NCBI RefSeq assembly: GCF_018860365.1
Contig: NZ_JAHKPO010000025.1
Span: 1-64,000, forward strand
From: Arenibacter algicola
Lineage (GTDB): Bacteria; Bacteroidota; Bacteroidia; Flavobacteriales; Flavobacteriaceae
Direction of reading: 5' to 3'
DNA: 64,000 bases
This document shows, in pieces, positions 9,850-17,197 of the stretch. The stretch's first letter is position 1; each line of letters begins with the position of its first letter. Under the pieces are notes generated by a model. The model saw only the letters and a program-made list of their open reading frames with translations. It was not told the origin of the DNA and searched no databases. The position numbers were made by a program, and so were the translations under genes.

Positions 9850-11538
9850 ATGATCCGTATAACTGGTTTCTTGCTTGGAATACTCCTATTTATCAATTGC
9901 AGGAACATACCCGAACCCACACCCACAGGCTTAGTTACTGAAAAAGCAATGGTTGTCTCCGCTCGGGTGGAGGCCTCCAAAATTGGATCTAACATCCTTC
10001 AAAAGGGAGGTAATGCTTTCGATGCTATGATTGCTACAGAACTGGCTCTTGCCGTGGCCTATCCCTATGCAGGAAATATTGGCGGCGGAGGTTTTATGGT
10101 ATATAGGAAAGCCAATGGAGAAATAGGAGGTTTGGACTATCGCGAAAAAGCGCCTTTGGCGGCGCATGCAGATATGTATTTGGATTCTTTGGGAAATGTA
10201 ATCCCGGGAAAAAGCACTTTGGGAGCAACGGCCGTAGGCGTTCCTGGCACTGTGGCCGGTGTAATTGCCGTGCATAAAAAATTTGGATCACTACCCCTTA
10301 AAGAAATCATGGCGCCAGTTATTGAGCTGGCAAAAAAAGGAGTTATTGTAACCAAAAAGCAAGCCGAAAGATTGGAAAATTATCGCGACATTTTTATGGA
10401 AGTGAATAGCGACACTACTTTTTTTGCCACTGTTTACAAGATGGGCGATTCTATAAAATACCCGGCTTTGGCAAATACCCTCCAAAAAATTTCTGATCAA
10501 GGTAAAGATGGATTTTACAAAGGGGAAGTTGCAGAAAAATTGGCCAATTTTATCCAAGCCAAAGGAGGTTATCTTACTATTGAAGATCTTGAAAAATATG
10601 AAGCCAAATGGAGATCTCCTATAACGTTCAATTATAAGGACCTAAAGATCATATCTATGAGCCCTCCCAGCAGTGGAGGGTTTACCATAAATCAAATTTT
10701 TAAGATGATGGAACCCTATGACCTATCCAGCTTTGGACATAATTCGGTTAAATCCATTCAATTGTTTACGGAGGCCGCGCGTAGGGCCTATGCCGATAGA
10801 AACTACTTTCTGGGAGACCCGGATTTTGTGGAAATCCCTTTAAAGGAACTTTTGTCCGACCAATACCTACAGGAAAGAATGCAAAATTTTTCCTTTGACA
10901 AGGCTACCAAATCCTCTGAAGTATCCCATGGGGAGGTACAGATTGTTGAAAGCGATCAAACCACCCACTACTCTATTGTAGATTCGTTTGGGAATGCCAT
11001 TGCGGCCACAACGACAATTAACGGAGGTTATGGTTCAAAACTGTTCTCGGATGAACTTGGGTTTTTCCTTAATAATGAAATGGACGATTTTAGTGCCAAA
11101 CCAGGAGTTCCCAATATGTTCGGACTAGTGGGGGCCGAGGCCAATAGCATTACCGCAGAAAAGCGGATGTTAAGTAGCATGACGCCCACCATTGTGGAAA
11201 AAAATGGGGCGTTATGGATGGTAGTAGGGACTCCGGGAGGGTCCACGATAATAACAGCGGTGGCTCAGACCATTCTAAATTGCTATGAATATAATATGAG
11301 TATGCAGGATGCTGTAAACGCTCCCCGTTTTCACCATCAATGGCTGCCCGATGCCATCATTTTTGAACCGGAAGGATTTGAACAGAGCTTACTCAGCGAC
11401 CTAAAAATCAAGGGGTACATCATTAATGAAGAAAACACCCCAGTTATAGGTAAGGTAGATGCCATTAAGATATTGCCAAACGGTAAACTTGAAGGGGGTG
11501 CCGATAGGCGTGGGGACGATACCGCCGTAGGATTTTAG
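9850..11538 (+). CDS. ggt: Gamma-glutamyltransferase, lipoprotein form
   Basis: A 562-residue member of the Ntn-hydrolase gamma-glutamyltranspeptidase family. The precursor self-cleaves before the nucleophile, here the first Thr of TTHYSIVD at residue 371. Other family landmarks are GGNAFDA, GNIGGGGFM, LDYREKAP with its substrate-binding Arg, NNEMDDFS and the SSMTPTI and GTPGGS oxyanion loops; C-terminal FHHQWLPD is also typical. The N-terminus has a lipobox-like LLFINC, so it should be anchored on the periplasmic face or at the surface. It hydrolyses or transfers gamma-glutamyl groups of glutathione and related peptides. The length agrees with complete bacterial GGTs. Confidence 0.95.
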   Translation: MIRITGFLLGILLFINCRNIPEPTPTGLVTEKAMVVSARVEASKIGSNILQKGGNAFDAMIATELALAVAYPYAGNIGGGGFMVYRKANGEIGGLDYREKAPLAAHADMYLDSLGNVIPGKSTLGATAVGVPGTVAGVIAVHKKFGSLPLKEIMAPVIELAKKGVIVTKKQAERLENYRDIFMEVNSDTTFFATVYKMGDSIKYPALANTLQKISDQGKDGFYKGEVAEKLANFIQAKGGYLTIEDLEKYEAKWRSPITFNYKDLKIISMSPPSSGGFTINQIFKMMEPYDLSSFGHNSVKSIQLFTEAARRAYADRNYFLGDPDFVEIPLKELLSDQYLQERMQNFSFDKATKSSEVSHGEVQIVESDQTTHYSIVDSFGNAIAATTTINGGYGSKLFSDELGFFLNNEMDDFSAKPGVPNMFGLVGAEANSITAEKRMLSSMTPTIVEKNGALWMVVGTPGGSTIITAVAQTILNCYEYNMSMQDAVNAPRFHHQWLPDAIIFEPEGFEQSLLSDLKIKGYIINEENTPVIGKVDAIKILPNGKLEGGADRRGDDTAVGF

Positions 11539-11618
11539 GCAAAACCGTAAGTTGTATCCGCCCAATTTGTATATTAGGCTCACTGGATGCATTGCGAACC
11601 CCTAAAAACCGATTATAA

Positions 11619-12323
11619 TTGATCAAAAAAATAGGCAAAATATTACTTGGAGTATTGCTGCTGTTATTCACCTTGGGCGCTATACTCTATGCTATTTACA
11701 ACGAACCCATGCCTACGGGTATCAAAAGCCAAAATGCCGATGCCTTGGCCATGAAAATGCTGACCTCCCTCAATTATAAAGCCTACAAGGAAACCCGGTT
11801 CCTGGAATGGTCTTTTGCCAATGGAAAACACCATTATCGATGGGATAAGAAAGTAGATACCGTACTTGTTGCTTGGAGCGATTATCAAGTGCATCTCGAT
11901 TTGAAGGTACCCTCAAAAAGTACAGTTGCCAAAGATAAGATACCCCTTGAGGGTGAAGAAAAGGAAAGACTTCTTAAGAAGGCCACCTCTTTTTTTAACA
12001 ATGACTCTTTTTGGCTGGTTGCCCCTTTCAAGATTTTTGATCCCGGTACAGAAAGGAGTATAGTATCCTTGGAAGATGGTACCCAGGAATTATTGGTCAC
12101 CTACACTAGCGGTGGCAACACTCCGGGCGATTCCTATCTATGGAAATTACAGCCCAATGGCTTCCCGATCAGCTTTAAGATGTGGGTGAGTATTATCCCT
12201 ATTGGCGGCATTGAAGCTAGTTGGGACGACTGGCAGGTTATGGAAAGCGGTGCATTTCTGCCCAGCCAACACAGTATTGGCCCTATAACCTTGGATATGG
12301 GGAATGTAAGGGGGTATCAGTGA
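11619..12323 (+). CDS. Membrane-anchored hypothetical protein (TTG start)
   Basis: A 234-residue protein not recognised as a named family. One hydrophobic N-terminal segment (residues about 5-25) suggests an inner-membrane anchor with the rest in the periplasm. The body is rich in Trp and beta-strand patterns (FLEWSFANGKHHYRWDKK, SFWLVAPFK, ASWDDWQV), reminiscent of lipocalin-like or outer-membrane-lipoprotein-sorting folds, but nothing decisive. The start is TTG at 11619, immediately preceded by an in-frame TAA; no ATG is available until after the membrane segment, so TTG is the best choice. It follows ggt by 80 bp and may be co-transcribed. Confidence 0.75.
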   Translation: MIKKIGKILLGVLLLLFTLGAILYAIYNEPMPTGIKSQNADALAMKMLTSLNYKAYKETRFLEWSFANGKHHYRWDKKVDTVLVAWSDYQVHLDLKVPSKSTVAKDKIPLEGEEKERLLKKATSFFNNDSFWLVAPFKIFDPGTERSIVSLEDGTQELLVTYTSGGNTPGDSYLWKLQPNGFPISFKMWVSIIPIGGIEASWDDWQVMESGAFLPSQHSIGPITLDMGNVRGYQ

Positions 12324-13205
12324 TGCAGTTTTCAGTTACTTCAGCCATTAACCACTAGGCAATAGGCAATAGTGGATTACCACAGTGACCAATTAGCAAT
12401 AAGCAATTTTAACGTAAGAAGTAAATTAGTATTCAGTGATTAGTATTGAGAATCTAGAGTCTAGATGCTAGAGTCAGTTTCTTGGCTCTAGGCTCTAAGC
12501 AACACCCATGTCAGATCCAGCTCATCTCGATAAATATCGTGAGAGAACTACATGAAAGACAAGGTCCAAAGTAGAAAGATCAAGGGCTAGATTGAAAACC
12601 ACTTGTGTGCGACTTCTCGTCGTCCCGAAAAAGGGACTCTGTCGAAGTGACTAGGATGTCAGTTCGAGTGTGCCTGCCGAAAGACGGAGTCGTTAACTAC
12701 CTCATTGCACATTAACCAAAGGCTCCCCTCTTGGAACGAAGAGGGGAATGAATTTTGCGCCATTTTGCGCGAAAGAAAGGGGAGTTGGAAGCCCTAACTT
12801 TCACTTATTCTCCGTCTTCTGTCTATTTTCCCAAGGATTGGGATTTCAAAACCCTCCGTCTTCGCTTATGGCGAAGCCACCTCCCTTCGTCTGAAGGGAG
12901 GAGCTTTTCATGTTTCGTCACTTCGAGCCTGCCCGGCCGTAAGGCGGGTGATTTTATGAAGCGCAGCGCAATAAACTTGTATCGAGAAGTAGAAGAACAA
13001 CACCAAAGCAGTTCTCGATACTAAATGCCTATCGGCATTTCACTCGAACTGACGACAGAATCAAGAACATAGAAATTCAAAAGTTTTCGACTCTGGTCGG
13101 TCTCTTTATTCTTTACTCTCTTTTCTATAGACTCTGCCTTTTGCCTTTTGGCTATTCCGTCATTGCAAGTTTACTTCTTATAAAACCATTTCCCCCGAAA
13201 CCAAA
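12324..13205. repeat. Intergenic repeat island between convergent operons
   Basis: About 880 bp without a credible gene. It holds, in order: CTAGA-rich degenerate tracts (about 12445-12500); a partial TCGAAGTGAC/TCAGTTCGAG fragment (about 12610-12670); a CTCCCCTCTTGG element with CCTCCGTCTTCGCTTATGGC sequence (about 12720-12906); a full nested palindrome (separate entry); and a TTTTGCCTTTTGGCTATTCC tract (about 13135). The same modules recur at other islands in this window. Confidence 0.85.
12916..13054 (+). repeat. Family A nested palindrome, full copy
   Basis: Outer arms CGTCACTTCGAG and CTCGAACTGACG (one mismatch), a middle pair GTATCGAGAA/TTCTCGATAC and an inner hairpin AAATGCC-tatc-GGCATTT. 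The GC-rich CCCGGCCGTAAGGCGGG module lies near the left arm. The same arrangement recurs at 24124, 30485, 49246, 49722 and 53570. Confidence 0.9.
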
Positions 13206-13244
13206 AAGTCACCAACAGACCTTTTCAAATCATATTGGTGACTT
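13206..13244 (-). terminator. Terminator of the 13.3-16.8 kb minus-strand operon
   Basis: A perfect 10-bp inverted repeat AAGTCACCAA/TTGGTGACTT separated by 19 bases. On the minus strand it sits 25 bp after the stop codon at 13270 and its distal arm runs into five T residues. The loop is long, so the call is moderate. Confidence 0.55.
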
Positions 13245-13269
13245 CTTGCTTATACTGATGTAGGTAACC

Positions 13270-14163
13270 CTACTTAAACTCCGGCCAATACTCCTTTACT
13301 TTCTTTCTTAGGAAGGCTACGCTGCGCTCCAATTGATCCATTCCATCCACTCCATCCTCGATACTGATCCAGCCATCAAAACCAACTCTTTTCAGTTCCT
13401 TAAAAATGGCATCATAATCGTTTAGGCCTTTGCCTATCTCTCCGTGACTCAATCTTTTGGCATAACCCATGGCACCACCTTCTTCCTTGCGAAGATCTTC
13501 AATAGTTCCTTCTTTTAGGTAACGGTCGCTGGCATGCATGGTCACTACACGATCGGACACCCTATATAGAAGTTCCAAAGGGTCCTCCCCTGCCAAAAAG
13601 GTATTGCTGGGATCGTAATTGACCCCAAAATTAGGGTGGTGGATACGATCTACCAACATACAAAAAATGTCCATTTGCTGGGCAAATTCGGGATACTCCC
13701 AAAAATCATCCTTATAGTGGTTTTCCAAAATTAGGGTAACCCCTAACTTTTCAGCAAGGGGAAGGCACTCTTTAATGCAATCCGCCGCAAAGCCAACACC
13801 TTCTTCTATGGTCAGTTCGGGACGACGTTGTCCGGACAATACCCTACAATAGGTCCCGCCCAAGGCATGGGTCATTTCTATCCAACCAATTTGTTTTTTA
13901 ATTTCCTTTTCCCGAAAAGCGGCATCAGGATGCGTAAAATCCGGGGAACAACAAAGCATAGGAATTGTTTTTCCATGACGCTCTACCTGTTCCCTAAAAA
14001 TAGGCCAGTTGGCTTTATCGGCCATCTCCAAAAATCCGGCATACCACTCCAATCCGTCTACCTCTAGCTCAACGGCCAGGTCGATCCATTCGGAAACCTT
14101 CATGGTTCCATCCTTACAAAGTTCATGCATAAATGCTTTGGGAAATACTGCTAATTGTGGCAA
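13270..14163 (-). CDS. Xylose-isomerase-like TIM-barrel sugar isomerase/epimerase
   Basis: A 297-residue protein of the AP-endonuclease-2/xylose-isomerase-like TIM-barrel superfamily. The likely metal ligands are visible at strand ends: Glu in LILENHYKDD, Asp in NYDPSNTF, His in VTMHASD and Glu in WISIEDG. Family members are Mn/Mg/Zn-dependent keto-sugar isomerases or epimerases, with some dehydratases and decarboxylases. The start is TTG at 14163: upstream codons in frame include TAA, and the conserved barrel begins directly after it (PQLAVFPKAF), so a later ATG would delete the first strand. It is the last gene of a four-gene operon, 26 bp after the SDR gene. The substrate is unknown. Confidence 0.85.
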   Translation of the reverse strand: MPQLAVFPKAFMHELCKDGTMKVSEWIDLAVELEVDGLEWYAGFLEMADKANWPIFREQVERHGKTIPMLCCSPDFTHPDAAFREKEIKKQIGWIEMTHALGGTYCRVLSGQRRPELTIEEGVGFAADCIKECLPLAEKLGVTLILENHYKDDFWEYPEFAQQMDIFCMLVDRIHHPNFGVNYDPSNTFLAGEDPLELLYRVSDRVVTMHASDRYLKEGTIEDLRKEEGGAMGYAKRLSHGEIGKGLNDYDAIFKELKRVGFDGWISIEDGVDGMDQLERSVAFLRKKVKEYWPEFK

Positions 14164-14189
14164 ATCTTTATTCTTTTATTGTTATTAAA

Positions 14190-14990
14190 TTATTTCTTTT
14201 TGTGGGAACCTTCCCAGTTTTTGGGGAGGTTACGCCCTATTATAGGAAACTGTTCCAGGTCCATTACCTGTGAACTCACAGGCCCGCATTCATCGGAAAG
14301 CCAATAGAGGCAGGCTGCTGCTATTTCCTCTGGGGTAAAAATTCGTTGTGCAGGGGCAAAAATGTCAGGTATATCCTTGTACCAATCCGCTTTCATTCCC
14401 TGCTCCTTCTTGTTCAATATTTCTTTTTCCGTGAGTACCCAACCTGGATTGATCTGGTTTACGCGTACCCCATTTTCCCTAAACAAACTGTCGCCCAGAT
14501 TTCTGGTCATTGTCATCAAAGCCCCTTTGGACATGCTATAGGCCAATAGATCGGGTTCCCCGCCCCAGGCGTTGATAGAGCCAATATTAAGGACACAACC
14601 ACGAACCGAGGACAAATGAGGTAAGGCTGCCTGAATGATCATTAGAGGAGCAATGGAATTCACGGCCAACATGCGCTTAATAAACGGTACTTCGGTGCTC
14701 ACGATATTTGAAGAGGCTATATATGCGGCGTTATTAACCACAGCATTTAACTGCCCAAATTTAGATATGGCCTTTTTCACCAATAACTGCGGAGCACCTT
14801 CCTCCGTAATATCAGTAGTAATGTGGGCTGCGTTATCAGCCCCCAATTCCTTCACCAGTGCCAAGCCTGTTTCCTCTTCCAGACCGTTGACGACTACCTT
14901 CGCCCCTTCCTGAATGCAACGTTTGGCAATGGCCTTACCAATACCCGTATAGCCACCTGTAATTAAAACTACTTTATCCTTTAACCGCAT
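14190..14990 (-). CDS. SDR family NAD(P)-dependent oxidoreductase
   Basis: A 266-residue classical short-chain dehydrogenase/reductase. The Rossmann motif TGGYTGIGKA (residues 11-20), NNAA (86-89) and the catalytic Ser138, Tyr151 and Lys155 (YSMSK) are all present. The acidic residue after the second strand that favours NAD is not obvious (VVVNGLEEE), so cofactor choice is open. It probably oxidises or reduces a hydroxyl or keto group of a sugar or sugar acid. It starts 5 bp after the MDR dehydrogenase stop, so translation is likely coupled within the operon. Confidence 0.92.
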   Translation of the reverse strand: MRLKDKVVLITGGYTGIGKAIAKRCIQEGAKVVVNGLEEETGLALVKELGADNAAHITTDITEEGAPQLLVKKAISKFGQLNAVVNNAAYIASSNIVSTEVPFIKRMLAVNSIAPLMIIQAALPHLSSVRGCVLNIGSINAWGGEPDLLAYSMSKGALMTMTRNLGDSLFRENGVRVNQINPGWVLTEKEILNKKEQGMKADWYKDIPDIFAPAQRIFTPEEIAAACLYWLSDECGPVSSQVMDLEQFPIIGRNLPKNWEGSHKKK

Positions 14991-14995
14991 AGGTA

Positions 14996-16021
14996 TTAAC
15001 TTGGTTTTAAAACACTTTTCACCACCTTGCCGGAATGCATTTGTTCAAAGGCCTCATGCCAATCCTTTAATTCCCATACCCCACCAATAATTGGCTTTAC
15101 ATCCAAGGTTCCGGAAGCCAAAAGGGAAAGCACTTTTTCCCAAATCGGATAATTATGGCTAAAACTACCCTGAAGGGTAACATTCTTTTGCACCAATGGA
15201 TCCAAGGAGAAGTTTAGAGGTTGTGGTCCCCACCCTACTTTGGTAATATGTCCGTTTGGACGAACCAATTGCAAAGCTATTTTTAAAGTAGCACTGGCTC
15301 CTGCTGCATCTATAATGCAATCTGCTCCCAAACCATCTTGTTTATTGGCCCAAGCGCTTGCGTCTCCAACAATGCCCTCACAACCATATTGCTTGGCAAT
15401 GTTCAATCTCTCCCTATCCCCTTCCAATCCAACAATGGCCACTTCGGCACCGCATAAACGAGCCATGGCGGCACAAAGAATACCAATGGTCCCAGGACCT
15501 AAAACGATGACCCGATCTCCTGGTTTTATTTTTGAGTTCATTACAACAGCACTGTAGGCCACCGAACAGGGCTCCGTTAAACAGGCTTGTTCAAAAGGCA
15601 GGTTTTCAGGTACCGAATGCAAACATCTTGCAGGCACCCTAACAAAACGCGTCATTGCACCATTTACCCCATACCCAAATCCTTTTCTAGTAGGATCCAA
15701 GTTGTAAAGGCCTTGTCTGGTAAGTGGACTGTTCAGATCTATTACTGCAGCGGTCTCACTAACTACCCTGTCGCCTTCCTTCCATCCGCTTACCCTTTTC
15801 CCCAATGCCACAATATGGCCACCAAACTCGTGCCCAAGGACCACGGGGTAATTTACCGTCCAACTGTGGTCTGAAGTCCATTGATGCAGATCACTTCCGC
15901 ACACCCCAACGTTGGCCACTTCCAACAATACATCATCTTCGCCTATCGTCGGCTTTTCTATTTCCCTAATTTCAACACTTCCCGGCTTGGAAGAGAAATT
16001 TACTACTCCTATTGAACTCAT
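14996..16021 (-). CDS. Zinc-dependent MDR alcohol/polyol dehydrogenase
   Basis: A 341-residue medium-chain dehydrogenase. Catalytic-zinc ligands are present at Cys41 (GVCGSDLH) and His64/Glu65 (GHEFGG), with the Rossmann segment VIVLGPGTIGILCA. The four-cysteine structural-zinc lobe seen in most zinc-type MDR enzymes is absent: the corresponding stretch (SETAAVIDLNSP) has no Cys. It probably oxidises a polyol or sugar acid with NAD(P). It lies between the OMPDC-like gene (32 bp upstream) and the SDR gene (5 bp downstream), which indicates a role in the same pathway. Confidence 0.92.
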   Translation of the reverse strand: MSSIGVVNFSSKPGSVEIREIEKPTIGEDDVLLEVANVGVCGSDLHQWTSDHSWTVNYPVVLGHEFGGHIVALGKRVSGWKEGDRVVSETAAVIDLNSPLTRQGLYNLDPTRKGFGYGVNGAMTRFVRVPARCLHSVPENLPFEQACLTEPCSVAYSAVVMNSKIKPGDRVIVLGPGTIGILCAAMARLCGAEVAIVGLEGDRERLNIAKQYGCEGIVGDASAWANKQDGLGADCIIDAAGASATLKIALQLVRPNGHITKVGWGPQPLNFSLDPLVQKNVTLQGSFSHNYPIWEKVLSLLASGTLDVKPIIGGVWELKDWHEAFEQMHSGKVVKSVLKPS

Positions 16022-16053
16022 TTATTTGATTATTTTTATTTGGTATTTATTTA

Positions 16054-16752
16054 TTAACGTGTTACTTCCCCGTAAGCATGGATCTTTTCACAAATAAGTC
16101 GCAACGAACTTTCCAGATCTCCATCGGCTGTTTTAAAGGAGTCCGCATCTATGGTCAAGGGTGCTCCTAAAACAACCATGGGCGCTCCATATTCCGGGCA
16201 GCGTATGGCCTGTTCCAAGGTAAGCCCACCAACAGCTTGTACCGGTACCTTGACCGCATTGACCACTTCGCGCAATTGATCCATTGGGCTTGGCATTTTT
16301 AAACCTTGGGCAGCAATTCCACGACGCTCGTCATAACCTATATGATGTATTATATAGTCGCAGCCAAGGTCTTCCAACCATTTGGCGCCTTCCACCATAT
16401 CCGGACATCCTAAATTATCGCCCATTACCTTTACTCCGTAATCTTTCCCAGCTTGTACAACCACCTTTATGGTTTCTGCATGTGCCCTCGCCATTACCAC
16501 CACATGGGTTGCTCCTGCCTTTGCCATCATTTCGGCTTCCAGATATCCCCCGTCCATTGTCTTAAGATCTGCTACTATAGGTATATTGGGGAAAGCCTCC
16601 CTTAATTTTCGCACCCCATGCAATCCTTCTGCAAGAATAAGGGGGGTACCTGCTTCCAGCCAATCTACCCCTGCACGCAATGCCATGGCGGCCGTTTCTA
16701 AAGCTTCATCTATATTGGTAAGGTCTAGGGAAATTTGTACAATTGGTTTCAT
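16054..16752 (-). CDS. HPS/KGPDC-like decarboxylase or aldolase of the OMPDC superfamily
   Basis: A 232-residue (beta/alpha)8 protein. Residues Glu33, Asp62, Lys64 and Asp67 (DLKTMDGG) and His136 fall at the positions of the catalytic set of 3-keto-L-gulonate-6-phosphate decarboxylase (UlaD). Relatives either decarboxylate a beta-keto sugar acid phosphate or join formaldehyde to ribulose-5-phosphate (hexulose-phosphate synthase). The last phosphate-contacting loop reads GAPLT and lacks the Arg found in UlaD-type enzymes, though HPS enzymes vary here too. First gene of the operon. No kinase and no PHI isomerase partner is present, so the true substrate is uncertain. Confidence 0.88.
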   Translation of the reverse strand: MKPIVQISLDLTNIDEALETAAMALRAGVDWLEAGTPLILAEGLHGVRKLREAFPNIPIVADLKTMDGGYLEAEMMAKAGATHVVVMARAHAETIKVVVQAGKDYGVKVMGDNLGCPDMVEGAKWLEDLGCDYIIHHIGYDERRGIAAQGLKMPSPMDQLREVVNAVKVPVQAVGGLTLEQAIRCPEYGAPMVVLGAPLTIDADSFKTADGDLESSLRLICEKIHAYGEVTR

Positions 16753-17197
16753 AAAAGGTCAATAAATTTTTAAATTATAAAGTTGTATTCTTTAATTTGA
16801 CATAAGCCGCAATCCATCTAAAAACCCGTAAAAGGTTCATAAAAAAGATTGATTTTTTTGGGCTTCAGCGTAAATCCAAAGATAAAGAATCACAATACAT
16901 AAAATTTATCAATTATAAATCCAATATTACCCTTTTAAGATTTATCAACACTTGTATTGCCACAAACAATAATAAACACTCCCTATAGACACCAATCCTA
17001 TTATTGTCTTTTATATTCTTGGAAGAACTATTATTATTGCAAAAGATAAATTTTAAATAATACTAATTTAATACCTAATAAAAGCGAATAGGCCAATTTT
17101 GCTACCTTATATTAAAACGGACTTAACTGTCCCGTTAGGAATTCTATCCACATAAAAACAGAACATCCAATATCATATTTACCCAATTACCCTTATA
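16753..17197. other. Divergent intergenic region, 445 bp
   Basis: A/T-rich region between the minus-strand sugar operon and the plus-strand TonB receptor; both promoters should lie here. A minus-strand TATCTTTG box at 16877-16884 fits TAnnTTTG, but the nearest upstream TTG is spaced slightly too far, so it is not called as a promoter. No ORF, repeat-island module or regulator gene was seen. Confidence 0.6.

Noticed and set aside
12755..13024. Plus ORF of 89 codons
   Set aside because: It overlaps a CTTCGCTTATGGC repeat element and a family A palindrome; no protein pattern.
14635..14913. Long ORFs opposite the minus-strand operon (for example 92 codons here and 105 codons at 15240)
   Set aside because: They are antisense shadows of the SDR and MDR genes; the coding evidence is on the minus strand.
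16054..16752. Ribulose-monophosphate formaldehyde fixation (HPS/PHI) assignment
   Set aside because: No 6-phospho-3-hexuloisomerase gene is adjacent and the neighbours are two dehydrogenases and a TIM-barrel isomerase, so the HPS role is not supported.
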